DNA of 64,000 nucleotides from Myxococcales bacterium (GTDB lineage: Bacteria > Myxococcota > Polyangia > Nannocystales > Nannocystaceae), in assembly GCA_016793465.1 (NCBI GenBank), contig JAEUJW010000090.1, positions 186,001 through 250,000 on the forward strand, written 5' to 3'. Position 1 is the stretch's first letter; each line of letters begins with the position of its first letter. This document shows, piece by piece, positions 1 through 9,551 of the stretch. The position numbers were made by a program, and so were the translations under genes. The notes below the pieces were generated by a model. The model had not been told where the DNA came from. It did no database searches and saw only the letters and a list, made by a program, of their open reading frames with translations.

Positions 1-553
1 CCTCGCCGTCGGCGAACGCCAGCGACACCACCCTGGCCAGCAGCGGCGACAGGCTGCACGCCAGATCCGCCTGCCCCGGATCGCCGTTCGAAAACCGCTG
101 CAGCGCCGCGGCTACGCCCTCGGGCAGCTCACCCGGCGCCTGCGCCGGCACCGTCTCGATGTCGAACACCAGCGCCTTGCACAGCACGTCGGCGACCGGC
201 GCGTGCCCGTCGCCGAGCACGCCGGTCAGGTCGACCTCGCCGGCCGCGATCGGCCGCAGCTTGCGCAGCCCCAGCTGCAGCGTGCCCTGGTACAGCTCGG
301 CCCGGAACAGCAGCTTGACCACGGTCCCGCGCGCCAGCGTGCGCGCGGCCTCCATCGCCTCCGGCGCGTCGTCCCAGATCTTCGCCGCCACCACCCGCGT
401 CGCGTCGGCCAGCGTGACGTCGACGAACGGCTTGCCTTGCCGCGTGCGCCCGTGCTGCAGCTTGCGCACGCACGCGTAGGCGACGAACAGCCGCTCCGGA
501 TCGGCGACCACCTCGGCCAGGCTGCGCAGCGACTCGGGAGCGGGGGCTTGCAT
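1..553 (-). CDS. OB-fold / PolB-like 3'-5' exonuclease, N-terminal part (runs off left edge)
   Basis: Only the first ~184 codons are present; the gene continues beyond base 1. Reading from the ATG at 553, residues ~23-100 look like an OB-fold nucleic-acid-binding domain of the type preceding nuclease domains in YhaM-like proteins (segments VRKLQHGRTRQGKPF and LLFRAELYQGTLQL). LVFDIETVP follows at ~129-136; its Asp131 and Glu133 match exonuclease motif I (DxE) of the predicted PolB-like 3'-5' exonuclease family. The likely role is cytoplasmic DNA or RNA trimming. The remaining catalytic motifs lie outside the window, so the family call depends on motif I and domain order. The gene is divergent from the SppA gene. 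Confidence 0.6.
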   Translation of the reverse strand, partial: MQAPAPESLRSLAEVVADPERLFVAYACVRKLQHGRTRQGKPFVDVTLADATRVVAAKIWDDAPEAMEAARTLARGTVVKLLFRAELYQGTLQLGLRKLRPIAAGEVDLTGVLGDGHAPVADVLCKALVFDIETVPAQAPGELPEGVAAALQRFSNGDPGQADLACSLSPLLARVVSLAFADGE

Positions 554-701
554 GTCGGCGGAAGCTACCCCGCGCGCGCACGCGCGGCCGCTGAACAGAG
601 GCCCAGCCCCCGCGCGTGACCTCGCTTTCGACCCCCTTCCGTTCGCCCGCGAAACGGCGCAGCCTCGCCGCGGTTCCAACCCCCCGATGCGGAGAATCGC
701 A

Positions 702-2630
702 ATGCACACGCGCTGGCCGGCCCTCACCCTCTCGCTCCTCCTCGCCGCCTGCAGCCCGCCCGCGGGCCCCCAGCAGCAGAGGCCCGAGTCCTCGCCCGAC
801 AAGCACTCCGAGCCCGCGCCCGCCCCCGCCGCCAACCCGCTGTCCGGCATGGGCCCGCTCGGCAGCATGATGCTCGCCAAGCTCGACCAGCCCGGCCCGT
901 ACGACCCGCCGATCCAGTCGCCCGACTTCAGCGCCGGCGCCCCGCACTTCCTCAGCTACGACCTCCACGGCCCGGTCGACGACCTCGCCGCCGTCAACCT
1001 GTTCGGCGGCGGCGGCGGCACCACCGAGCTGCGCCCGCTGATCGAGCGCCTGGGCAAGGCCGCCGAGGATCCGCAGGTCAAGGGCCTGGTGCTGCGCTTC
1101 AGCGACCCCGAGCTGTCGATGGCCGGCGCCGAGGAGCTGCGCGCCGCCCTCGTCGCCTTCAAGGGCGACGGCCGGCGCAAGCTGGCCTGCCACGCCGACA
1201 ACGCCCAGAACATCGGCTACTACGTGATGACCGCGTGCGACGCGATCGGCCTGCAGCCGCTCGGCGAGCTCATGCTGACCGGTCCGCAGGCCCAGCCGAT
1301 CCACCTGCGCGGCCTGCTCGACCGCCTGAACATCACCCCGGACTTCGTGCACGTCGGCGCGTTCAAGGGCGCCGCCGAGCCGCTGACCCGCCGCGACCCC
1401 TCGCCCGCCATGCTCGAGACGCTCGGCGCGATCGTCGACGAGATCTACGAGGGCCTGCTGACCGGCCTGCAGCAGCGCGGCCTGTCGCGCGACGAGGCCA
1501 TCAAGACCATCGACACCGGCATTTTCTCCGGCGAGGCCGCCAGGACGGCGCGCCTGATCGACGCGGTCGCCCCGTTCGAGGAGTTCCGCGACCAGCAGCG
1601 GGCCGGCGCGGCCTGGACGCGCATGAAGCTGAAGGAGGCCGCCGGCCCCGGCGGCTTCGACATGGAGAAGCTGCAGCAGTTCATCGGCCTGGTGCCCGTC
1701 AAGCGCCCGAGCGAGCCGCACATCGCCCTCGTGTACGCCGTCGGCAACATCATCGACGGCAAGGGCGCCGGCATCGTCGGCGCGCGCCAGGAGATCGCCG
1801 GCCGCACCCTCGCGGCCGCGCTGCACAACATCGCCGCCGACGACAAGGTCGCGGCCGTGGTCCTGCGCGTCAACTCGGGCGGCGGCAGCGCGCAGGCCTC
1901 GGAGCAGATCTTCCAGGCCCTGGCGGCGATCAAGGCCAAGAACAAGCCGCTGATCGTGTCGATGGGCTCGGTCGCGGCCTCGGGCGGCTACTACATCTCG
2001 ACCGGCGCCGACCGCATCATCGCCCAGCCCAACACGCTGACCGGATCGATCGGCGTGGTCGGCGGCAAGCTCGCGCTCGGCGGACTGTTGAAGAACGTCG
2101 GCGTCGACACCTACGCCGTCGGCAAGGGCAAGCACGCCGGCATGTGGTCGCCGATGACCCCGTGGACGACCGACGAGCGCGCCATGATCCTGACGATGAT
2201 GGAGGACGTCTATAAGGTGTTCGTCGGCCACGTCGCGACCGGCCGCAAGAAGACCTACGACGAGATCCACGCGATCGCCCAGGGCCGGGTGTGGACCGGC
2301 GCCGACGCCAAGGAGCGCGGCCTCGTCGATCAGCTCGGCGGCCTCGAGGACGCCCTCGCCGCCGCGCGCGCGGCCGCCAACATCGACGCCGCCGTCCCGC
2401 TCGAGGTCTACCCGCCCGAGCCGACCCTGAAGGACATCCTCGGCAGCCTCAGCGAGGCCTCGCCCGCCGACATGCTCGGCCAGGCCGAGGTCACCGCCGT
2501 GCTCGCCCGCATCCGGGCCGAGTTCGGCCACGGCGCCGCCGCCTCGGTGATCGCCGCGCTGCAGCAGGCGCTGCAGCTGCGCCACGAGCCGGTGCTCACC
2601 GCGACCATGCTGCCGCTGGTCGTCCGCTGA
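702..2630 (+). CDS. sppA: Signal peptide peptidase SppA-type S49 serine protease (lipoprotein)
   Basis: 642 residues, the size of the long (67-kDa type) SppA family with two tandem S49 domains. The start at 702 is chosen because GGAG at 691-694 lies 7 bases upstream and the N terminus is then a lipoprotein signal (MHTRWPALTLSLLLAAC, lipid Cys17). ATG 687 and the longer frame from 552 are less likely. The N-terminal domain carries FKGAAEPLTRRDPSP with Lys222, equivalent to the catalytic Lys of E. coli SppA. The C-terminal domain has SMGSVAASGGYYIS with nucleophile Ser427 and NTLTGSIGVVGGK. In this family Ser/Lys cleaves residual signal peptides and short membrane peptides. Unusually it appears lipid-anchored rather than TM-anchored, with a Pro/Ala-rich spacer of about 40 residues after the lipobox. 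Confidence 0.9.
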   Translation: MHTRWPALTLSLLLAACSPPAGPQQQRPESSPDKHSEPAPAPAANPLSGMGPLGSMMLAKLDQPGPYDPPIQSPDFSAGAPHFLSYDLHGPVDDLAAVNLFGGGGGTTELRPLIERLGKAAEDPQVKGLVLRFSDPELSMAGAEELRAALVAFKGDGRRKLACHADNAQNIGYYVMTACDAIGLQPLGELMLTGPQAQPIHLRGLLDRLNITPDFVHVGAFKGAAEPLTRRDPSPAMLETLGAIVDEIYEGLLTGLQQRGLSRDEAIKTIDTGIFSGEAARTARLIDAVAPFEEFRDQQRAGAAWTRMKLKEAAGPGGFDMEKLQQFIGLVPVKRPSEPHIALVYAVGNIIDGKGAGIVGARQEIAGRTLAAALHNIAADDKVAAVVLRVNSGGGSAQASEQIFQALAAIKAKNKPLIVSMGSVAASGGYYISTGADRIIAQPNTLTGSIGVVGGKLALGGLLKNVGVDTYAVGKGKHAGMWSPMTPWTTDERAMILTMMEDVYKVFVGHVATGRKKTYDEIHAIAQGRVWTGADAKERGLVDQLGGLEDALAAARAAANIDAAVPLEVYPPEPTLKDILGSLSEASPADMLGQAEVTAVLARIRAEFGHGAAASVIAALQQALQLRHEPVLTATMLPLVVR

Positions 2631-2653
2631 GCTGCGCGAGGCGCTGCACGCTC

Positions 2654-2680
2654 GTCGCCCGCGCGCGGCCCGCGGGCGAC
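2654..2680 (+). terminator. GC hairpin after sppA
   Basis: Perfect 10-bp inverted repeat GTCGCCCGCG / CGCGGGCGAC around a 7-base loop, 23 bases after the sppA stop. There is no clear U-tract, so it may act as a stabilising hairpin rather than a strong intrinsic terminator. Confidence 0.45.
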
Positions 2681-2741
2681 ACGGGTGCGGGAACGCACCG
2701 CTTCCCCCGGCTCCGTCCACCGACCGCCACGGCCACCGCGC

Positions 2742-2747
2742 TACACT
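2742..2747 (+). promoter_or_regulatory. -10-like element for the GT-C glycosyltransferase gene
   Basis: TACACT ends 10 bases before the GTG at 2758 and no Shine-Dalgarno lies between, suggesting a 5' leader of only a few bases. It belongs to a pattern seen at many genes here. Confidence 0.4.
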
Positions 2748-2757
2748 CCGGGCCCCC

Positions 2758-4839
2758 GTGGCCACGACCCCATCCCGCCTGCTCGACCGCCTGCTCGTCG
2801 ACCGCGAGGATCCGTCCGGTCGCTGGTGGGACCGCGCCAGCCTGCTGGTGATCGGCGTGACGCTGGTCGTCGCCCTGTGGACCTACCAGGACTACGGCAT
2901 CACCTGGGACGAGTGGCCGCACATCGGCTACGGCGACCGCATCGCCCGCTTCTACGGCACCGGCTTCAAGGACCTCAGCAGCTTCACCTTCCGCACCAAC
3001 TATTATTACGGCGGCGGCTTCGACTTCCTCGGCGCGATCTTCCGGTGGTTCGCCGAGCCCATGCCGAACTGGAAGGCCATCCACCTGCTCGGCTGCCTGA
3101 CCGGCGTGCTCGGCCTGGTCGGCACCTGGAAGCTCGGTCGCCGCCTCGCCGGGCCGTTCGCCGGGTTCGTCGCGCTGTTCTTCCTCGTCCTGAACCCGGT
3201 CTACTACGGCCACATGTTCAACAACCCGAAGGACCTGCCCTTCGCGGTCGGCTACGTGTGGTCGCTGTACTACATGATCGACGCCATCGCCGCGTTCCCG
3301 CGGGTCCCGCGGCGGACCTTGATCAAGCTGGCGGTCGTCACCGGCATGGCGATGAGCGTGCGCATCGCCGGCGTGCTGCTGCTGTGTTACCTCGGCCTCG
3401 CGGTCGCCCTGTTCGCCGGCTTCCAGGGCCTGTGGCGGCGCAGCCTCGACGCCACGCGGGCGTACCTGTGGCGCCTCGGCCTGCGCGTCGCCGCCGTCGG
3501 CGCGGGCGCCTGGGCGACCATGCTGATCAGCTGGCCGTGGGCGCTCGTCGACCCGATCCGCCGCCCGTTCATCACGCTCACGCGGATGAGCCAGTACAAC
3601 GAGCACAAGCGGCGCATGCCGTTCGCCGGCGAGGACATCTGGAACTTCGACATCGACTGGCGCTACCTCCCGCACTACCTCGGCTTCCAGCTGCCCGAGG
3701 TCGTGCTCGCGCTGTTCCTCGTCGGCACCGTCTGGGGCGTCGTCGCCGTCGCCCGCCGCATCCGTGAGCCGCGCTACCACCTGCCCGCGCTCGCGCTGCT
3801 GACCCTCGGCCTCTCGATCTGGCTGCCCCCGGTCTACGCCATCTACAAGGGCTCGATCCTCTACGACGGCTACCGCCACTTCCTGTTCGTGGTCCCGCCG
3901 CTGACCGTGCTCGGCGCGCTGCTCGTCGACCTCGGCGCCGCCGGCCTGGTGCGCCGCCTCGGCAGGCCGGCGTGGATCCTCGTGATCGGCCTGCTCGGCC
4001 TCGCGGGCGGCGACCTGCTGCGCCAGATGATCTACCTCCACCCGCAGGAGTACGTGTACTTCAACCGCCTGATCGGCGGCGTCGCCGGGGCCCACCAGAA
4101 CTACGACACCGACTACTACGGCAACACCTTCAAAGAGGCCGCCGAGGGCATGGCCGACTACGCCTGGCGCACCGAGCCCGAGAAGTACCTCGACACGATG
4201 TACTACTACAGCGGCTGCGTGTCGGCCGGCACCGCCAACAAGTACCTCCCGCCCAACTTCCGCGGCCACAAGACCCGCCCCGGGGCCAGCAAGCACGCCG
4301 ACTTCTACATGGGCTACGTGCGCGGCCACTGCGACCGCAAGTACAGCAAGGAGCCGCTGGCCTTCGCGGTCGAGCGCTACGGCGCCGAGCTCAACGTCGT
4401 CCGCGACATCCGCGAGGCCGAGGCCGCCAAGGCCGCGCGCGAGGTCAAGACCGCCGAGCTGCGCAAGCAGCTGAAGGAGCAGCGGGCCGCCGAGGCGCAC
4501 GGCGAGGCCCCGACCAGGAAGCCCGGCAAGCCGCGCCGCGAGCCCGAGCCCGAGATGGGCCCCGCGCTCCCGCCGTGGCTGGCGGCCGAGCGCGCCGCCG
4601 CGGCCGAGGCCGAGCGCACCGGCGAGATGGGCCCGCCGCTCCCGCCCGCGCTGGCCGCCGAGCGCGCCGCCGCGGCCGCCGGCGCCGCGCCGAAGCCGTC
4701 GCGTTCGTCCGAGCTCGGCGGCGGCTCCGGCGGCGACGCCATGGGCCCCGCCCTGCCCCCCGACCTCGCCGCCGAGCGCGCTCGCAAGCAACCCTCCGCC
4801 TCGCCCGGCACGCCCGGCGAAAGCAGCAGCACCCAGTGA
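2758..4839 (+). CDS. ArnT/PMT-like GT-C family integral membrane glycosyltransferase
   Basis: 693 residues. The first helix (~27-42) is followed by YGITWDEWPHIGYG at ~47-60, whose Asp-Glu in the first extracytoplasmic loop matches the catalytic acidic site of GT-C lipid-dependent glycosyltransferases (PMT/ArnT type). Further hydrophobic helices run to ~residue 430, followed by a soluble domain. The probable role is transfer of a sugar from a polyprenyl-phosphate donor on the periplasmic face; the acceptor is unknown. The C-terminal ~120 residues are charged and contain three related motifs (EMGPALPPWLAAERAAA, EMGPPLPPALAAERAAA, AMGPALPPDLAAERA). GTG 2758 sits 10 bases after TACACT. The stop overlaps the next start (GTGA), so the PA14 gene is probably translationally coupled. 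Confidence 0.75.
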   Translation: MATTPSRLLDRLLVDREDPSGRWWDRASLLVIGVTLVVALWTYQDYGITWDEWPHIGYGDRIARFYGTGFKDLSSFTFRTNYYYGGGFDFLGAIFRWFAEPMPNWKAIHLLGCLTGVLGLVGTWKLGRRLAGPFAGFVALFFLVLNPVYYGHMFNNPKDLPFAVGYVWSLYYMIDAIAAFPRVPRRTLIKLAVVTGMAMSVRIAGVLLLCYLGLAVALFAGFQGLWRRSLDATRAYLWRLGLRVAAVGAGAWATMLISWPWALVDPIRRPFITLTRMSQYNEHKRRMPFAGEDIWNFDIDWRYLPHYLGFQLPEVVLALFLVGTVWGVVAVARRIREPRYHLPALALLTLGLSIWLPPVYAIYKGSILYDGYRHFLFVVPPLTVLGALLVDLGAAGLVRRLGRPAWILVIGLLGLAGGDLLRQMIYLHPQEYVYFNRLIGGVAGAHQNYDTDYYGNTFKEAAEGMADYAWRTEPEKYLDTMYYYSGCVSAGTANKYLPPNFRGHKTRPGASKHADFYMGYVRGHCDRKYSKEPLAFAVERYGAELNVVRDIREAEAAKAAREVKTAELRKQLKEQRAAEAHGEAPTRKPGKPRREPEPEMGPALPPWLAAERAAAAEAERTGEMGPPLPPALAAERAAAAAGAAPKPSRSSELGGGSGGDAMGPALPPDLAAERARKQPSASPGTPGESSSTQ

Positions 4840-5768
4840 CCGCCCCCGACAAGCCGTCTCGGCCCCACGACGCCGACCTCGCCCTCGCCACCCGCGAGCT
4901 GCGGGCCGCGCGGGCCATCGTCCTCGACCCGACCTGCGACGACGACCTCGCCGCCGGCCACCTCCTGCGCGCCTGGCAGGCGCTCGCGCGCGTCGCCGGC
5001 GTCGAGCTCGGCGCCGACGCCAGGGCCGTGCTGCGCCCCGAGGACCGCGCCGTCATGCCCCCGCGCGCCGTCGTCGAGGCCGGCGAGGTGCTGCCCGCCG
5101 TGCTCGCCGCCGCCTCGCCCGCCCCGCCGGCGTGGACCGTGCCGCACGCCGTGCTGGAGCGCCACTGCGACGGCCTCGCCGTGCTGCTGGCCGCCCGCCA
5201 CCGCCCGCCTCGCCGCGTCGGCGGCCGCAAGCTGCTCCTCGGCCTGTCCCTCGGGGCAGCCGCCGTGGCCGCCGCGGTGCTGCTGAGCCGCCCGTGGAAC
5301 TCGCCGCAGGTCGGCTCGTGGGCGGCCACCTACTACAACCGCCCCGACTTCACCGGCCAGTCCGTGCAGCGCCGCGATCGCGACGTGAACTTCGAGTGGA
5401 AGGAGAAGCCGCCGATGGACAGCATCCCGGCCGACCGCTACTCGGTGCGCTGGGACACCTGCCTGACCCTCGACAAGGACCAGGACGTCGCCTTCCAACT
5501 GGTCTCCGACGACGGCTCGCGCCTGTTCGTCGACGGCAAGCAGATCGTCGACAATTGGGGCAAGCACGGCGTCAAGGCCAAGGGCCGCAGCATCAACCTG
5601 AAGGCCGGCGTCCGCCACCTCCGCGTCGAGTACTTCGAGCACCGCAACGACGCCACCGTCGCGCTCTCGGCCTCGTTCGGCCCCGACAAGCCCGGCCCGA
5701 TCCCCAGCTCCATGCTGCACGTCCCGCCCGGCGATCAGACCGACGAGAACCCCTGCGACCCGCAGTAG
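4836..5768 (+). CDS. Membrane-anchored PA14-domain protein
   Basis: 310 residues from GTG 4836, which overlaps the upstream stop (GTGA). An Ala-rich cytoplasmic N-terminal part (~1-130) is followed by one helix (~132-151, [19 protein letters not shown]) and a PA14 domain (~160-290) with [33 protein letters not shown] and [19 protein letters not shown]14 is a beta-barrel often involved in carbohydrate binding. Topology puts it outside the inner membrane. Coupling to the GT-C glycosyltransferase suggests a role in recognising or presenting the same glycan; that link is inference. Confidence 0.75.
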   Translation: MTAPDKPSRPHDADLALATRELRAARAIVLDPTCDDDLAAGHLLRAWQALARVAGVELGADARAVLRPEDRAVMPPRAVVEAGEVLPAVLAAASPAPPAWTVPHAVLERHCDGLAVLLAARHRPPRRVGGRKLLLGLSLGAAAVAAAVLLSRPWNSPQVGSWAATYYNRPDFTGQSVQRRDRDVNFEWKEKPPMDSIPADRYSVRWDTCLTLDKDQDVAFQLVSDDGSRLFVDGKQIVDNWGKHGVKAKGRSINLKAGVRHLRVEYFEHRNDATVALSASFGPDKPGPIPSSMLHVPPGDQTDENPCDPQ

Positions 5769-5884
5769 CCGCCCGCGGACGCCGCGGCCCCGCCGGCGCG
5801 CCGCTCCGCGAGGCGCGCGTCCGCACGCCCGCCGCGCGCCTCCGGCCGCCGCCACGCGCGCCGCTCGTGCCACACTCCTGACTC

Positions 5885-7135
5885 ATGGACCGCGACGACG
5901 AGCGCTGGGCCCGAGTGATCGCCGACCCGACCGCGGCCGCCGACGAGCTGCGCACGCCCGACGACCTCGCCGCCTTCGCCGCCCACGCCGCCGCCCTCGC
6001 CGCCGAGCTCGCGACCTTGCAGGAGGACCGCGACGTGCTCGCCACCCTGCACGAGGCCACCCTCGAGCACGCCCAGGAGATCGAGGAGCAGCTGGCGATC
6101 AAGGTCGACGAGGTCGAGGCGCGCAACGGCTTCATCCGCGGGGTGTTCGGCCGCTACATCACCGACGACGTGGTCGACACCCTGCTCGCCTCGCCGGAGG
6201 CCCTGCAGCTCGGCGGCGAGCGCCGCGAGATCACGGTGCTGCTGTCCGACCTGCGCGGCTTCTCCTCGATCAGCGAGCGCCTCAGCCCCGAGCAGGTCGT
6301 CAACATCCTCAACGTCTACCTCGGGGCCATGGCCGACGTGATCGACCGCCACCGCGGGTCGATCAACGAGTTCCTCGGCGACGCGATCCTCGCCCTGTTC
6401 GGCGCCCCGATCGCCTCCGACGACCACCCCGAGCGCGCCGTCGCCTGCGCCCTCGAGATGCAGCTCGCCATGGAGGACGTGAACCAGCGCCTGCGCGCCC
6501 AGGGCCTGCCGGCCATCGAGATGGGCATCGGCGTGCACACCGGCGAGTGCGTGGTCGGCAACATCGGCTCCGCCCGCCGCGCCAAGTACGGCATCGTCGG
6601 CACCCCGATCAACCTCGCCTCGCGCATCGAGAGCTTCACCGTCGGCGGCCAGATCCTGGTGTCCGAGCACAGCGCCGGCCGCATCGGCGACCGCCTGCGC
6701 GCGCGCGGCAGCTTCCGCGTGCAGCCCAAGGGCGCCCGCGAGGCGCTCACCATCCTCGACGTCCGCGCCCTCGAGCGCTGCCCCGACGGCGACGGCGACC
6801 TCCGCACCATCGCCCTCGCCGAGCCCGTGGTCCATCGCCGCATCTTCGCCAGCCCGGCCCCCGTGCGCTTCACCGTGCTCGAGGGCAAGGACGCCGGCGG
6901 CGAGGCCCACGGCGCCGCGCTCGTCAGCCTCGACGATCGCGGCGACGCCGAGCTCAGCGCCGCCGTCGTGCCCGACCCGCTCGCCAACCTGAAGCTCGTG
7001 CTGCTCGGCGCCGGCGTCGACGACGAGGACGCCTACGGCAAGGTCGTCGCCCGCTCGGCCGAGCGCGGCGTGTTCCACGTGCGCCTCAGCGCCGTGCCGC
7101 CGCGCCTGGCCGCGGCCCTCGCCGCGCTCGCCTGA
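5885..7135 (+). CDS. Class III adenylate/guanylate cyclase with C-terminal PilZ-like region
   Basis: 416 residues. A helical coiled-coil-like N terminus (~38-80) leads into the cyclase domain (~110-300). Metal-binding aspartates are visible at Asp122 ([12 protein letters not shown]) and Asp166 ([14 protein letters not shown]), and the transition-state Asn/Arg in [11 protein letters not shown]. The purine-selecting positions are not the classical adenylyl pair: Glu162 replaces the usual Lys and Thr occupies the usual Asp position, so cAMP versus cGMP cannot be assigned. After ~315 the segment [18 protein letters not shown] and what follows looks like a small beta-barrel, possibly PilZ-like. 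The gene converges on a kinase that carries a cyclic-nucleotide-binding domain, five bases away. Confidence 0.85.
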   Translation: MDRDDERWARVIADPTAAADELRTPDDLAAFAAHAAALAAELATLQEDRDVLATLHEATLEHAQEIEEQLAIKVDEVEARNGFIRGVFGRYITDDVVDTLLASPEALQLGGERREITVLLSDLRGFSSISERLSPEQVVNILNVYLGAMADVIDRHRGSINEFLGDAILALFGAPIASDDHPERAVACALEMQLAMEDVNQRLRAQGLPAIEMGIGVHTGECVVGNIGSARRAKYGIVGTPINLASRIESFTVGGQILVSEHSAGRIGDRLRARGSFRVQPKGAREALTILDVRALERCPDGDGDLRTIALAEPVVHRRIFASPAPVRFTVLEGKDAGGEAHGAALVSLDDRGDAELSAAVVPDPLANLKLVLLGAGVDDEDAYGKVVARSAERGVFHVRLSAVPPRLAAALAALA

Positions 7136-7140
7136 GGCGC

Positions 7141-8724
7141 TCAGCCCGGGCGCGGCGGCGGCTTCTTGGTCCACGGCCCGATCAGCCGCGTGTCGCTCTC
7201 GTCGTCGGCGACCCCCTCGGTGTCGTCCGGGTCCGGCGCCGCCTCGGGCCCCGGGCCGAGGTCCTCGATGTCGAGCAGCACGCTCTCGATGGTCGGCTCG
7301 CGCGGCGCCTCGCCCGTCGCCGTCGCGCCCGTGGGCGCGCGGGCCGGCACCGCCTGCAGCCCCGAGCGCCCGTCCGCCGCCCCGCCGAAGCGCCGCGCCA
7401 GCGCGCCGACGGCCGCGCGCATCCACGGGACCATCGCCTCCATCTCGCGCACCACCTCGTCGGCGCCGAAGCGCTTCAGCACCATGTCGGTCATCGCCAC
7501 CACGTTGGCCGTGCGCGTGGTGTGGGCGAAGATCGCGGTCTCGCCGAAGAACTCGCCGGCCTTCAGGATCCGCAGCGACCGGCGCTCGCCGTCCTTGACC
7601 TGGTAGACCTCGCAGGTGCCCGACTCGATCCAGTAGGCCGCGTCGCCGACCTCGCCCTCGCGGATGATGTGCTCGCGCGCCTTGAAGCGCACCCGCGGCG
7701 CGCTCTGGCCGCCGTGCAGCAGCCCCGCGATCGCCGCCTGCAGCTCGAGCACCGTCTGCCAGCGGTCGCCCGGGTCCCTGGCCATCGCCGTCATGACGAT
7801 GCGGATGAGGTCGTGCGGGTACAGGTGCGGGCAGTCCTCGGGCGCGACGATGTCGACGATCTGCGCGCGCAGGATGCCCTCCATCGGCGTGCCCCCGTGG
7901 TACGGCGGGCGGCCCGTCATCATCTCGTAGAGCAGCGCGCCCATCGAGAACACGTCGCTGCGCTCGTCGAGCGGCTCGCGGCCCGCGCTGGCCTGCTCGG
8001 GCGACATGTACGACGGCGTGCCGAACACCATGCCCTGGGTCTCCGAGGCCGGCAGCGGCGGCAGCGAGTCGCGGACCCACAGCGTCGTGTCGGCCCCGGG
8101 CCGGGGCGGCAGCAGCTGGGCCCCGCCCCAGTCCATGAGGTAGACCTGGCCGTACTTGCCGACCATCACGTTGGCCGACTTGATGTCGCAGTGGATGACC
8201 CCGCGGTTGTGCGCGAACGCCAGCGCGTCGCACACCTTGACGAAGATCTCGAGCAGCGACCGCATCTGCTCCCAGCTCTCGGGCGGCTGGGCCTTGATCT
8301 TGGCCTTCAGGCTCTCGCCGTCGACCAGCTTCATGGTGAAGTAGAGCTCGCCGTGGCCGTCGCGGCCGAGCTCGTGGATCGGCACGATGTTGGGGTGGTC
8401 GAGCTGCCCGGTGACCTGGGCCTCGCGCAGGAACCCGTGCACCAGCATCACGTGCTCGTAGGTCTTGGCGTGCATGGTCTTGACGGCCATGCGCCGCTGC
8501 AGCGTGGCGTCGAAGGCCATGCGCACCGCGCCCATGCCCCCGCGCGCCAGCTCGTTCTCGAAGCGCAGCCGGGCCGGGCCGTCGCGCAGGGCCGCCTTGA
8601 CCAGCTGCTCGATGCGCTCCTCGTGCGACAGGTGGCGCCCGTCGTCGAACAGCTGGTCGAGCAGCAGGCTCGCCGACGAGGGTTGCGGGCCGCGGGTCCG
8701 TGGCGGGTCGGGTTTGTGGGTCAT
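7141..8724 (-). CDS. Ser/Thr protein kinase with C-terminal cyclic-nucleotide-binding domain
   Basis: 527 residues, cytoplasmic, with no predicted TM helix. Kinase domain ~55-330: Gly-loop [12 protein letters not shown], Lys82 in MAVKTM, catalytic HCDIKSANV (Asp180, Asn185) and DWG at 198-200. The Arg of HRD is Cys, so this is a non-RD kinase. Residues ~345-425 form a cNMP-binding domain whose phosphate-binding cassette [15 protein letters not shown] retains Glu395 and Arg404. The tail from ~440 is Pro/Ala/acidic and looks disordered. Kinase plus cNMP domain in one chain resembles a one-polypeptide PKA/PKG-like design. The adjacent convergent cyclase is a natural ligand source; direct regulation is inference. 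Confidence 0.88.
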   Translation of the reverse strand: MTHKPDPPRTRGPQPSSASLLLDQLFDDGRHLSHEERIEQLVKAALRDGPARLRFENELARGGMGAVRMAFDATLQRRMAVKTMHAKTYEHVMLVHGFLREAQVTGQLDHPNIVPIHELGRDGHGELYFTMKLVDGESLKAKIKAQPPESWEQMRSLLEIFVKVCDALAFAHNRGVIHCDIKSANVMVGKYGQVYLMDWGGAQLLPPRPGADTTLWVRDSLPPLPASETQGMVFGTPSYMSPEQASAGREPLDERSDVFSMGALLYEMMTGRPPYHGGTPMEGILRAQIVDIVAPEDCPHLYPHDLIRIVMTAMARDPGDRWQTVLELQAAIAGLLHGGQSAPRVRFKAREHIIREGEVGDAAYWIESGTCEVYQVKDGERRSLRILKAGEFFGETAIFAHTTRTANVVAMTDMVLKRFGADEVVREMEAMVPWMRAAVGALARRFGGAADGRSGLQAVPARAPTGATATGEAPREPTIESVLLDIEDLGPGPEAAPDPDDTEGVADDESDTRLIGPWTKKPPPRPG

Positions 8725-8797
8725 CCGCGGATCGACGATACCAGGCGCGCGCGGGCCCGGGGTGCCCGCCGGCGCCCGGATCCGCGGGCGCGGCGCG

Positions 8798-9262
8798 TCA
8801 GGCCGCGGCGGCCTCGGGCAGCTCGAGCCCGACCTCGAAGGTCAGCACCGTCGAGCGGCGGCCCGCCTGCCAGCGGTGGACCTCGACCTCGAGGGTCACG
8901 TGGGTCGAGCCCGGGTTGCGGGCGCTGCGGTAGCGGACCTCGGCGGTGGCCGTCAGCGGCTCGCCGATCAGCACGTCGCCGAGCGCGCGGACGCGGCCGA
9001 GGCTGCGCAGCGTCGCCTGCATGCCCAGCGCCGAGAGCGCTCGATCGACCGCGACCTGGGTGGGGCACACCCGGCCCCACGCGCCGGGCGAGCCGCCGCC
9101 GCCCCGGTTCGACCCGGTCGACAGCCACTCCTCGCCGGTGCCGACGACCTGGCCGAGGAAGTCGGCCTCGACGGCGGCGGTCAGATCCGAGGTGGAGACC
9201 GCGAATTCACGCGTCGTCAAGATCTGACCGGCGCCGAGAGATCCAAGATCGTGTCCCGTCAT
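8798..9262 (-). CDS. Putative hotdog-fold (MaoC-like) protein
   Basis: 154 residues. The ATG at 9262 is chosen because AGGAGG lies 6 bases upstream on this strand; the frame stays open further up without another good start. The segment [17 protein letters not shown] followed by [20 protein letters not shown] has the alternating strand pattern of the second half of a hotdog fold (MaoC or thioesterase-like), and the N-terminal [17 protein letters not shown] resembles the entry strand of MaoC-like dehydratases. No catalytic Asp/His pair can be placed with confidence. It could be an acyl-CoA hydratase or thioesterase relative, or a non-enzymatic homologue. Confidence 0.5.
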   Translation of the reverse strand: MTGHDLGSLGAGQILTTREFAVSTSDLTAAVEADFLGQVVGTGEEWLSTGSNRGGGGSPGAWGRVCPTQVAVDRALSALGMQATLRSLGRVRALGDVLIGEPLTATAEVRYRSARNPGSTHVTLEVEVHRWQAGRRSTVLTFEVGLELPEAAAA

Positions 9263-9551
9263 CGTTCGCCTCCTCTCTCGCAACCTTGCCGGCACTGCCC
9301 GGGTGATGCACGCCCGATCGCGGCCCCGACGCCCGCCAGAGGCTTTTTCGAGACAAACCGACAAAATGGCCCAAAGGCCAGCAGATCTCGCGATTGCACA
9401 GGATCCGTCGCGACCGACACGCTTGCCATCGACCCGACCATTTGCTTCGACCCCGCGATCTCCGGCCAAAAAAGACGCGATCTCGCGCAAGATCTCCCGA
9501 AGTCGCTCGTTTCACCTGCAACGGTCGGGCGCCGCGGTTCGAACTCCCGGC
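9263..9551. other. Divergent intergenic region, hotdog gene / comF
   Basis: 289 bases, less GC-rich than its neighbours (for example GACAAACCGACAAAATGGCC). It contains the AGGAGG ribosome-binding site of the minus-strand gene. No convincing gene is seen. A T-arm-like GGTTCGAACTCC near 9536 lacks the rest of a tRNA. Confidence 0.5.

Noticed and set aside
129..2765. Long minus-strand open frame opposite sppA (and similar long antisense frames, for example 20795-23374 +, 30817-35586 + and 56009-60301 +)
   Set aside because: Arg/Ala/Gly/His-rich translations without domains, produced by strong third-position GC bias in the real gene on the other strand.
9525..9545. tRNA-like T-arm sequence GGTTCGAACTCC
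   Set aside because: No matching acceptor stem, D-arm or anticodon arm could be found upstream.
9303..9551. N-terminal extension of ComF
   Set aside because: The extension is basic, low-quality sequence. ComF proteins start just before the Cys cluster, where GTG 9552 lies.
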